From: Planctomycetota bacterium
GTDB taxonomy: Bacteria > Planctomycetota > UBA1135 > GCA-002686595
Direction: 5' to 3'
NCBI GenBank assembly: GCA_029259675.1
Contig: JAJDES010000099.1
Coordinates: forward strand, 1-5,126
DNA length: 5,126 nt
Numbering within the stretch: the stretch's first letter is position 1; the number at the start of each line of letters is the position of its first letter. Below the pieces are notes generated by a model. It was given only the letters and a program-made list of their open reading frames with translations, made no database searches and was not told the DNA's origin. Positions 1-5,126 of the stretch are shown here, piece by piece. A program made the position numbers and the translations under genes.

Positions 1-660
1 GGCTTGCGAATTGACGTGCAGACCGGCGGTTCCTCGCGTGGAATTGCCGACGCGCAAGCGGGTATGGCGGACATCGGAATGGTTAGTCGAAGCCTGGCTC
101 AGGATGAACTTGGGTTGCAGGATTATCCATTTGCGCGCGACGGTGTGTGCATGATTGTTCACCGCGACAACCCGATAGGAGAGTTGTCCAGGAAACAAAT
201 CAGAATGATCTTCAAGGGTGAATTCAACAATTGGAGCGAAGTCGGCGGGCACGATGCGGAAATCACGGTTGTCAATAAGGCTGAAGGGCGCGCGACGCTG
301 AAGGTCTTTCTCGACTACATGGGGCTTTCGAGCCAGGAAGTCGAAGCGGACATCGTCATTGCCGAAAACGAGCAGGGCGTCAAAACGATTGCGGGCAATC
401 CCCATGCGATTGGTTATGTGTCGATTGGCTCCGCGACGGCGAACGTTGAATCGGGCGTTCCGATTCGGCTGTTGCCCCTGAACGGAATTCAGGCGACAGC
501 GGCGGCGGTTGCGGACGGCAGCTTCCCCATGGCGCGACCATTGTTGATGGTCACGGCCCCGCAGCCGAATGAGAGAGCGCAGGCATTCCTTGAGTACGCT
601 CGTTCCGCGGCCGTGCACGACCTGATGAAGGACTACTCCCTTGTTCCAACGGAACTCTGA
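1..660 (+). CDS. pstS: Phosphate ABC transporter substrate-binding protein PstS (5' truncated by window edge)
   Basis: Periplasmic phosphate-binding component of the Pst ABC transporter, which hands phosphate to PstC/PstA. Reading is open from base 1, so the true start and the signal peptide lie upstream; the TTG at position 4 is not credible as a start. The 219 codons seen are most of the mature protein, with perhaps 50-70 residues missing. Family marks, numbered from the first codon: TGGSSRGI (8-15), a likely phosphate-binding loop; DIGMVSRSL (24-32); NPI-ELSRKQIRMIFKGEFNNWSEVGG (57-83), very typical of PstS-type proteins; EGRATLKVF (95-103), the position of the second anion-binding loop; IGYVSIG (137-143); and FPMARPL (175-181) near the C-terminus. 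The TGA stop lies inside the start region of pstC, giving a 20-nt overlap. Assignment to the PstS-like family is firm. Phosphate as the substrate is supported by the pstCAB genes behind it. Confidence 0.93.
   Translation, partial: GLRIDVQTGGSSRGIADAQAGMADIGMVSRSLAQDELGLQDYPFARDGVCMIVHRDNPIGELSRKQIRMIFKGEFNNWSEVGGHDAEITVVNKAEGRATLKVFLDYMGLSSQEVEADIVIAENEQGVKTIAGNPHAIGYVSIGSATANVESGVPIRLLPLNGIQATAAAVADGSFPMARPLLMVTAPQPNERAQAFLEYARSAAVHDLMKDYSLVPTEL
628..632 (+). promoter_or_regulatory. Ribosome binding site deciding the pstC TTG start
   Basis: AAGGA lies inside the last codons of pstS, 8 nt before the TTG at 641. The pstC frame has a stop at 626-628, so almost no room is left for an earlier start. 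This site is the main reason to accept the TTG. Its position inside pstS suggests that translation of the two genes is coupled. Confidence 0.7.
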
Positions 661-1507
661 CCGAATTCTGCAGGGTCTGCTGCGAGTTCTGACCGTGCTT
701 TCGGCGGGGATTGTGCTGCTCGTCGTTTCGTACTTGCTCTTGGGCTCCATCCCGGCGCTCCGTTCGGTGGGTTTGATGCGTTTCTTCACGGACCGTGAGT
801 GGTTTCCCACGGAAGGCGCCGAGTCGGGTTCCTTCGGCATGGGACCCATGCTCATCGGTTCTTTGGCAGCAACCTTGGGAGCCATGTTGGTCGCAGCGCC
901 GCTTGGAATTTTGTCGGCGATATTCCTGCACTTGATCGCGCCCCGTGGGTTGCGTTCGGCTTATCGCCGTATGGTCGAGTTATTGGCCGGCATCCCTTCG
1001 GTCGTTTATGGCTTTTGGGGACTGGTCACGCTCGCCCCTTGGATTCGAAGAATCGAACCGCCGGGACCAAGTTTGCTGACGGGATCTCTGATCCTCGCGA
1101 TCATGATTTTGCCCACCGTGGCATTGTTGGTGGACGCAGCTTTCAGCGCTGTTCCACAATCGCAAACGCAAGCGGCCGCAGCCCTAGGGCTTTCGCGCCT
1201 GGGCGTTCTTCGCAGTGTGTATTTGCCTTCGAGCAAGGCCGGTATGGCCGTAGCTTTATTGCTCGGAACCACCCGTGCAGTGGGTGAAACGATGGCAGTC
1301 TTGATGGTCTGCGGCAATGTGATTCAAGTGCCCGGCAGTGTTTTTGAACCCGTGCGAACCCTAACGGCGAACATCGCGCTGGAGCTTAGCTATGCGACTT
1401 CGGACCATCGCTCGGCGCTATTCGTGTTGGGCTTGGTCTTGATGGCGCTGGTTTTGATTCTGGTTTCCGCTGCCGAGTGGACCAAGTCGAGGATGGTCCA
1501 TGCTTGA
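641..1507 (+). CDS. pstC: Phosphate ABC transporter permease PstC
   Basis: Inner-membrane permease subunit that pairs with PstA to form the phosphate channel. The protein has 288 aa, somewhat shorter than E. coli PstC. Hydrophobic segments lie at about 14-39, 68-100, 112-135, 145-170, 201-230 and 258-278, matching the usual six-helix plan. Family motifs are LLAGIPSVVYGFWGL (114-128), the cytoplasmic EAA-type loop AAAALGLSRLGVLRSVYLP (178-196) that contacts the ATPase, and RAVGETM (212-218). The last holds the conserved Arg and Glu known to matter for phosphate transport in PstC. The start is TTG at 641, preceded by AAGGA at 8 nt; it overlaps pstS by 20 nt, and the stop overlaps pstA by 8 nt. 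It is the second gene of the operon, and the overlaps suggest translational coupling. PstC and PstA resemble each other; position after pstS and the RAxGETM form favour PstC. Confidence 0.95.
   Translation: MFQRNSDRILQGLLRVLTVLSAGIVLLVVSYLLLGSIPALRSVGLMRFFTDREWFPTEGAESGSFGMGPMLIGSLAATLGAMLVAAPLGILSAIFLHLIAPRGLRSAYRRMVELLAGIPSVVYGFWGLVTLAPWIRRIEPPGPSLLTGSLILAIMILPTVALLVDAAFSAVPQSQTQAAAALGLSRLGVLRSVYLPSSKAGMAVALLLGTTRAVGETMAVLMVCGNVIQVPGSVFEPVRTLTANIALELSYATSDHRSALFVLGLVLMALVLILVSAAEWTKSRMVHA
1489..1493 (+). promoter_or_regulatory. Ribosome binding site of pstA
   Basis: GAGGA lies in the last codons of pstC, 6 nt before the ATG at 1500. It favours ATG 1500 over the in-frame ATG at 1515, which lacks a well-placed purine-rich site. 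Confidence 0.65.
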
Positions 1508-2372
1508 GGCGCCCATGGTCGAACCACCCGGCGCGCGCCCTCGCGACCTGGGTCTTGCAATCTTGGCGTGGGGCGCGGCACTCAGCGTGGCGGCGTGCTT
1601 CTTTTGGATCCTCGGTGACTTGGCGCGCGGTGCCGGCCAAATTTCGTTCGAGTTCCTGACGGAAGCACCGCGTCGCGCCGGGCGAGAGGGCGGCATCTCG
1701 ACCATATTGGTATCGACACTTTGGATCTTGGCGGTTTGCCTGGTCAGCGCGATACCGTTGGGAGTCGGAACGGCGCTATTCCTTTCGGAATTCACCCGTG
1801 GTCACGGCCGCCTGGGCAAGCTGGTGCGATTGAGTTTGGATGTGTTGGCTGGAGTTCCGTCGATTGTCTTCGGCCTCTTTGGAAACGCTTTTTTTTGCGT
1901 CACCTTGGGGCTGGGCTTTTCGATTCTGTCGGGCGGATTGACCTTGGCTTGCATGGTGCTTCCGATCTTGATTCGATCGATCGAATTGGGTTTGAGATCC
2001 ATCCCCGACGATTATCGCCTTGCAGGCGCGGCCCTGGACTTGTCGCGCACTCGGCTGATCGCGCGGGTCCTATTGCCGGCAGCCGCCCCGGCATTGGCGG
2101 CCGGTTTATTGCTCGGCATCGGGCGTGCCATGGCGGAAACAGCCGCACTCATTTTTACAAGCGGCTCGGTGGACCGCATGCCCGGTTCACTGGCGGATTC
2201 CGGTCGTGCGCTTTCGGTTCACATTTATGACCTGGCGATGAACGTCCCCGCTGGAGAAGAGCGCGCCTACGCCACGGCACTGACCCTCGTGGGGTTGTTG
2301 CTTGTCATCAATATCAGCTCGAACTTTCTGGTCAGGCGATGTGTCTCCGGGCGCATGCAGCCCCTGCTCTAA
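1500..2372 (+). CDS. pstA: Phosphate ABC transporter permease PstA
   Basis: Second inner-membrane permease subunit of the Pst transporter. The protein has 290 aa, in the normal range for PstA. After a short proline-rich N-terminus, hydrophobic segments lie at about 17-38, 68-96, 112-140, 142-162, 193-220 and 257-276. Diagnostic stretches are GGISTILVSTLW (64-75) and SAIPLGVGTALFLSEF (83-98), VLAGVPSIVFGLFG (115-128), an EAA-type loop AGAALDLSRTRLIARVLLP (175-193) and RAMAETA (209-215), the PstA counterpart of RAxGETM in PstC. The start is ATG 1500, chosen for its GAGGA site and its 8-nt overlap with pstC. ATG 1515 would remove five residues. A run of eight T (1889-1896) lies inside the gene but the frame is intact across it. 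The TAA stop is directly followed, or overlapped, by pstB. Confidence 0.95.
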   Translation: MLEAPMVEPPGARPRDLGLAILAWGAALSVAACFFWILGDLARGAGQISFEFLTEAPRRAGREGGISTILVSTLWILAVCLVSAIPLGVGTALFLSEFTRGHGRLGKLVRLSLDVLAGVPSIVFGLFGNAFFCVTLGLGFSILSGGLTLACMVLPILIRSIELGLRSIPDDYRLAGAALDLSRTRLIARVLLPAAAPALAAGLLLGIGRAMAETAALIFTSGSVDRMPGSLADSGRALSVHIYDLAMNVPAGEERAYATALTLVGLLLVINISSNFLVRRCVSGRMQPLL

Positions 2373-2376
2373 TCCT

Positions 2377-3240
2377 TTGAAAATTTCAGCAACATCGAGT
2401 TCCGGGCAAACTGCAGCGCCGCGTGCGGGTAGCTCAGCGTGCAAGCCGGCTTCGCATTCCGCGTCGGAGAAGGATCGGGGCCAGCCGCTGATTCAAGTGC
2501 GCGATCTCTCTGTTCGCTACAACGGCGAACTGGCCCTGCAGAGCGTCGATTTGGACGTGCGCGAGAACAAGATTGCGGCGTTGATCGGGCCTTCCGGTTG
2601 CGGCAAGACGAGCTTTCTGATGGCGCTCAATCGATTGTCGAGCATGATTCGCGGTTGCACGGTCCAGGGACAGGTTCGCTTTGGTGAAACGGAAATAAGT
2701 GCCGCGACGCCGACCGGTTGGCTGCGCCGGCAGGTGGGCATGGTCTTTCAGCGACCGAATCCTTTCCCCGTTTCGATTGAGCGCAACCTGCACTTGCCGC
2801 TGAGGGAACACGGCTGCCCCAGGCGAGAACTCAAGCTTCGCTCGGAAGAATTGTTGAAGCGAGTGGGCCTGTGGGAGGAAGTTTCTGGGAGGTTGGGCGA
2901 GCCCGCTCAATCCTTGTCCGGTGGACAACAGCAGCGCCTGTGTCTGGCTCGAGCTTTGGCCTTGAATCCGCGCGTTCTGCTCATGGACGAACCCTGCAGC
3001 GCCCTCGATCCGATTTCGACTGCGCACATTGAAGAGCTGATCGATTCGCTGCGCTCGCACGTTACGATCATCATCGTCACTCACAACTTGGCTCAGGCCC
3101 GGCGCCTGGCTGATGATGTCGCCGTTTTTTGGAACTGCGGTTGTTGCGGCTGTTTGATCGAATCGGGGCCCGCGAGCGAAGTGTTCGAATCGCCGCAGCA
3201 TCCCGATACCGCTTCCTACTTGCGCGGAATCATCGGCTAG
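2377..3240 (+). CDS. pstB: Phosphate ABC transporter ATP-binding protein PstB (start uncertain)
   Basis: Cytoplasmic ATPase that powers phosphate import through PstC/PstA. Numbered from TTG 2377 (287 aa): Walker A GPSGCGKT (71-78), Q-loop MVFQRPNPFP (122-131), signature LSGGQQQR (180-187), Walker B VLLMDEP (200-206, catalytic Glu205), D-loop SALDP (208-212) and H-loop VTHN (244-247). FQRPNPFP and DEPCSALDPIST are PstB hallmarks. The start is unclear because the frame has no ATG before residue 82. TTG 2377 lies 4 nt after the pstA stop but lacks a Shine-Dalgarno. GTG 2341 (299 aa) would overlap pstA and has only a weak AGG. CTG 2488 (250 aa) would best match the usual family length, with a purine-rich GGAGAAGGA at 2466-2474 but 13 nt away. 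With the chosen start, about 37 Ser/Ala-rich residues precede the ATPase domain. Near the C-terminus, CGCCGC (254-259) replaces the usual short turn before the LIE strand. Product is certain; the start is not. Confidence 0.93.
   Translation: MKISATSSSGQTAAPRAGSSACKPASHSASEKDRGQPLIQVRDLSVRYNGELALQSVDLDVRENKIAALIGPSGCGKTSFLMALNRLSSMIRGCTVQGQVRFGETEISAATPTGWLRRQVGMVFQRPNPFPVSIERNLHLPLREHGCPRRELKLRSEELLKRVGLWEEVSGRLGEPAQSLSGGQQQRLCLARALALNPRVLLMDEPCSALDPISTAHIEELIDSLRSHVTIIIVTHNLAQARRLADDVAVFWNCGCCGCLIESGPASEVFESPQHPDTASYLRGIIG
3136..3153 (+). repeat. Imperfect 9-bp tandem duplication in pstB
   Basis: TGCGGTTGT is followed directly by TGCGGCTGT, differing at one base. Each unit encodes Cys-Gly-Cys, giving CGCCGC. 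The unit length is a multiple of three, so the frame is kept. It may be how the cysteine insertion in PstB arose. Confidence 0.5.
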
Positions 3241-3255
3241 TCACTTTGTCGGGTT

Positions 3256-3323
3256 GTTCCCAGGCGCCCTTGCCGGTCCATTGCGTGCTTGCGGCGAACT
3301 GGAACGCAGGGCGAGCCGGGAAC
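3256..3323. terminator. Long imperfect inverted repeat between convergent genes, possible terminator
   Basis: GTTCCC (3256-3261) pairs with GGGAAC (3318-3323), GGC (3263-3265) with GCC (3315-3317), and GCCCT (3266-3270) with AGGGC (3308-3312). This makes 14 pairs interrupted by a one-base and a two-base bulge. The 37-nt inner part can pair further (TCCA 3277-3280 with TGGA 3300-3303). It begins 16 nt after the pstB stop and ends one base before the stop codon of the minus-strand gene, the right place for a shared terminator. Neither strand has a U-tract after the stem, so a classical intrinsic terminator is not shown; the structure could instead protect the 3' end or act with Rho. Confidence 0.35.
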
Positions 3324-3324
3324 G

Positions 3325-4878
3325 CTACTCCTTCAGCAGAGCCCGCACGCCTGGATGCTCGCGTGCCAGTCGCGTTCCCCGGAAAAGAGCCAGGGGCGGA
3401 GCTTTTCCGGCATGTTGGGGGGGATCAATTTCTCCGCCATGGGGGTTGTAGTAATCCCAAACAACTTTTCCTTCGGGTGTGACTTCAAACAGTCTGCCGG
3501 CTGCTCCGGAGCAAATTAGTGTGTTGCCCCCCGGCAAGCGTTGCGCGCCCGAAATAAATGCGGAGTAAAAGCCCTCGGGATCTTTGTAGCTCCAAGCCGG
3601 CTGCTCGGGGCCGAAGGCCTTGCCCGGTTCGCGCGTGAATCCTCGCTTCGAGTCAAACGGCAATACGAGCTCGTCTACTGAGGAATAGTCTCCATCCTTG
3701 CGGCCGCCGCCGTTGTTGTAGACCAGGATTCGTTGTTCGCCCGATTCCGAATCGGAAAGCCAAGTGGCATCGTGTTGATAGAACAGTTTTCGATCACTGC
3801 GCGCTCCCAGTCCGTAATTGCCCGGGTTGCCCCAACGCCACAGCAGGTCGCCGCCGCGGCCGAATTGTCCGCCGTCGCGACTTGCTGCTTCGCGACTCGT
3901 TGTCGAGTGGTCGATGACAAAGATCTCGTTCAACTCCGGTGAGCTGAGCAAAATCAAATCCAGCGTCGGGTGGTAGGAAATGGAATTGGTATGCAGCCAA
4001 TCCGGCTTCGGGTCGCCGGGTTTGGGGCGCTGCTCGTCTTCATCGTCATCACCGAGGTAACCCAGTGCGCGCATCTCCTCTTCAAGCGCTTCTTGCTCGG
4101 CGATTTGCTTCAAACTGAGCGGAGGCTTGTCGCGGTGGTCGGCATTGATGTCGATCAAGCCGGGATTTTGAAGAACGTCTCCATAGCCGGGGAGTGAAGC
4201 ATCGGTGTCCTGAATGATGTGATCCCACGCGTGCCACTCCCATACGACCTCTGCGCCGTCCGGAAGCACCGGCTGGATCTCCATGATTGTGTCGGGCCAA
4301 AAACCCTTCGGTCCGACATGTTCCGGTGCGCGACCACGGGCGATGGCATCCGCCTTGCTGATTCGCTCCCAACTAATGACCAGGATGTTGCCATTCGGCA
4401 TCGGCTCGACATCGTGATGCTGATGGTTGTTTTCGCTCGCCAAGTTCCAATTCCAGATGAGGCTTCCATCGTGCGCCAGTTTTTGGATGCGCCCGCCGAT
4501 GCCGCCACCATTGAAGGACGGGTTCTTGTCTTCGCGTCCGCAGCGCAAGAGCTCTCCGTTCGCCAGCAAGTAGACCCATGCGCCCGGTGCCGAGTCCGTC
4601 GCCCAGCGATGCAGGATCTCTCCTTGCATGTCGATCAGGTAAACCATTTGACTGTTCAGCGGAGCGAACAGGGTCACTCCGTCAAAGGCCCCGTCTTCAT
4701 GCAATCGCAGCCCGCGCTTGCCGTTTGGATCGCCTTCCTTGGGGGAGATAAAGGACGGACCCTCGGGTGCTTGCTCGGGAGCTTCGGGCCCCTTTTGCAT
4801 TCCGTGATGTGTCGTGCTGAAAACGCAAGCAATCAGGCCGAGAACAAGTACTCGCAGTGCTGAAGAGGAATGTCTCAT
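3325..4878 (-). CDS. Exported arylsulfotransferase (ASST)-like beta-propeller protein
   Basis: 517 aa, member of the ASST superfamily. Classical AssT enzymes are periplasmic and move sulfate between phenolic compounds through a sulfo-histidine, without PAPS; this protein's substrate cannot be predicted. The N-terminus is signal-like: Arg2 and Arg9, hydrophobic 10-17, then LIAC (15-18), an acceptable lipobox with Cys18. A Pro/Glu-rich linker (about 28-55) follows. Propeller strands repeat as G-x-[LIV]-[LIV]-[WH]-x-[WY] at 86-92, 138-144, 209-215, 343-349 and 470-476, alternating with NG-[NE]-x-L strands such as NGNILVISW (162-170) and GNTLICSG (451-458). Candidate active-site histidines lie in HHD (154-156), DWLHTNSI (293-300) and QHDA (368-371). 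The SSR motif of AssT reads SSP (312-314). An insert at about 255-292 has EEEMRALGYLG (266-276) then DDDEDE. NNGGGR (388-393) and SGAQRLPGGNTLI (443-455) are also notable. ATG 4878 is favoured by the signal peptide although no clear ribosome binding site precedes it. The family call is strong; the activity is open. Confidence 0.88.
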   Translation of the reverse strand: MRHSSSALRVLVLGLIACVFSTTHHGMQKGPEAPEQAPEGPSFISPKEGDPNGKRGLRLHEDGAFDGVTLFAPLNSQMVYLIDMQGEILHRWATDSAPGAWVYLLANGELLRCGREDKNPSFNGGGIGGRIQKLAHDGSLIWNWNLASENNHQHHDVEPMPNGNILVISWERISKADAIARGRAPEHVGPKGFWPDTIMEIQPVLPDGAEVVWEWHAWDHIIQDTDASLPGYGDVLQNPGLIDINADHRDKPPLSLKQIAEQEALEEEMRALGYLGDDDEDEQRPKPGDPKPDWLHTNSISYHPTLDLILLSSPELNEIFVIDHSTTSREAASRDGGQFGRGGDLLWRWGNPGNYGLGARSDRKLFYQHDATWLSDSESGEQRILVYNNGGGRKDGDYSSVDELVLPFDSKRGFTREPGKAFGPEQPAWSYKDPEGFYSAFISGAQRLPGGNTLICSGAAGRLFEVTPEGKVVWDYYNPHGGEIDPPQHAGKAPPLALFRGTRLAREHPGVRALLKE

Positions 4879-5126
4879 GCGGGGATTCTAAGTGCTGCTG
4901 TGGGTTACGGCCATATTCGCTCCGCAACTGGATTGTGGATGTCTCTGTCGAAGATTCTTTGCGACTCGATGCTTTCTTGGCCCTTGCCGAATATCGATTG
5001 TGAGCAGGTAGACCCCGGCCAAATTGCCTACGGATCGAGGCGATGAAATCTTTATCGCTGCGCACGACTCCTACGAGAACCATTGAAGGCAATACCGTTT
5101 CAGCTCAACGGTCATGGCCGGCTTGG
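4879..5126. other. Upstream region of the ASST-like gene, no convincing gene
   Basis: These 248 bases should hold the promoter of the minus-strand gene, but I find no -35/-10 pair with correct spacing and no clear Shine-Dalgarno before its ATG. A dyad, GTCGAAGA (4947-4954) against TCTT (4956-4959) and CGAC (4962-4965), lies about 70-85 bases upstream of the start codon and could be an operator. The far part (5022-5112) is rich in inverted and direct repeats. No tRNA or other known RNA fold was recognised. What lies beyond 5126 cannot be inferred. Confidence 0.5.
5022..5112. repeat. Repeat-dense intergenic segment, possible palindromic repeat element
   Basis: Several pairings crowd into about 90 bases. 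GCGATGAA (5040-5047) pairs with TTTATCGC (5051-5058) around a 3-base loop, with one G-T wobble. ACCGTT (5094-5099) pairs perfectly with AACGGT (5107-5112) over a 7-base loop, and GGC (5088-5090) with GCC (5117-5119) can extend it. ATTGCCT (5023-5029) is an inverted copy of AGGCAAT (5087-5093). CCTACG occurs twice in direct orientation (5027-5032 and 5070-5075). On the minus strand, the CGTAGGAG at about 5068-5075 recalls the GTAG-headed REP elements of some proteobacteria, but the hairpin that follows is degenerate. This is pattern resemblance only. Confidence 0.3.

Noticed and set aside
4..6. TTG at position 4 as the start of pstS
   Set aside because: It would remove the signal peptide and the first part of the binding domain, and the frame is open to the window edge.
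1889..1896. Run of eight T in pstA as a phase-variation or frameshift site
   Set aside because: The frame is intact and well-conserved family sequence continues on both sides; eight bases is too short to argue for switching.
2434..3201. 255-codon open frame on the minus strand opposite pstB
   Set aside because: It lies fully antisense to a textbook ABC ATPase; the translation has no family features.
3129..3482. Plus-strand frame from within pstB across the convergent gap
   Set aside because: It starts in the wrong frame inside pstB and ends antisense to the ASST-like gene; Arg-rich composition typical of a shadow frame.
4219..4863. 214-codon open frame on the plus strand opposite the ASST-like gene
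   Set aside because: It is antisense to a well-supported gene, shows no recognisable domain, and its openness follows from the codon bias of the real gene.
4697..5092. 131-codon minus-strand frame running from the intergenic region into the ASST-like gene
   Set aside because: Its N-terminal part is a translation of the repeat-dense segment and the rest overlaps the real gene's signal region in another frame; no protein family is recognised.
5043..5126. Plus-strand ATG with 28 open codons running off the window end
   Set aside because: GAGG lies only 2 nt before the ATG, codon choice is unlike the other genes, and both right-edge hairpins lie in it. It is too short to support as a gene without the downstream sequence.

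Overview
The window looks like a piece of chromosome from a moderately GC-rich Gram-negative bacterium. The evidence is a periplasmic-type phosphate uptake system, a secreted beta-propeller enzyme with a lipoprotein-like signal, and strong codon bias towards G/C. The sequence does not fix the taxon. The propeller protein belongs to a branch of the arylsulfotransferase (ASST) superfamily that I associate with planctomycetes and other marine or environmental bacteria, but that is recollection, not a search result.

Positions 1-3240, plus strand: a compact high-affinity phosphate transport (Pst) operon. It holds the 3' part of pstS (binding protein, N-terminus outside the window), pstC and pstA (the two permease subunits) and pstB (the ATPase). 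The genes are packed with no room for internal promoters. pstC starts 20 nt inside pstS on a TTG with a good Shine-Dalgarno, pstA overlaps pstC by 8 nt, and pstB follows pstA at once or overlaps it, depending on which non-ATG start is used. PstS would capture phosphate in the periplasm, PstC/PstA form the channel and PstB drives transport. The operon promoter, where a Pho box would lie, is upstream of the window. No phoU follows pstB. PstB carries an unusual CxCCxC insertion in an otherwise textbook ATPase.

Positions 3241-3324: a short gap between convergent genes. It is nearly filled by a long imperfect inverted repeat that may end transcription from one or both sides, although neither side has a U-tract.

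Positions 3325-4878, minus strand: one exported ASST-like beta-propeller protein of 517 aa. It has the family's histidine motifs but not the arginine of classical AssT at the expected place, and it contains an acidic insert with an ALGYLG motif. It converges on the pst operon and is transcribed separately, so the sequence offers no direct functional link between them.

Positions 4879-5126: no convincing gene. This stretch should hold the promoter of the ASST-like gene. Its distal part (about 5022-5112) is dense in inverted and direct repeats and may be a dispersed intergenic repeat.

I do not see an undescribed multi-gene system here. The most unusual points are the cysteine cluster in PstB, the uncertain pstB start, the ASST subfamily features and the repeat-rich right edge.
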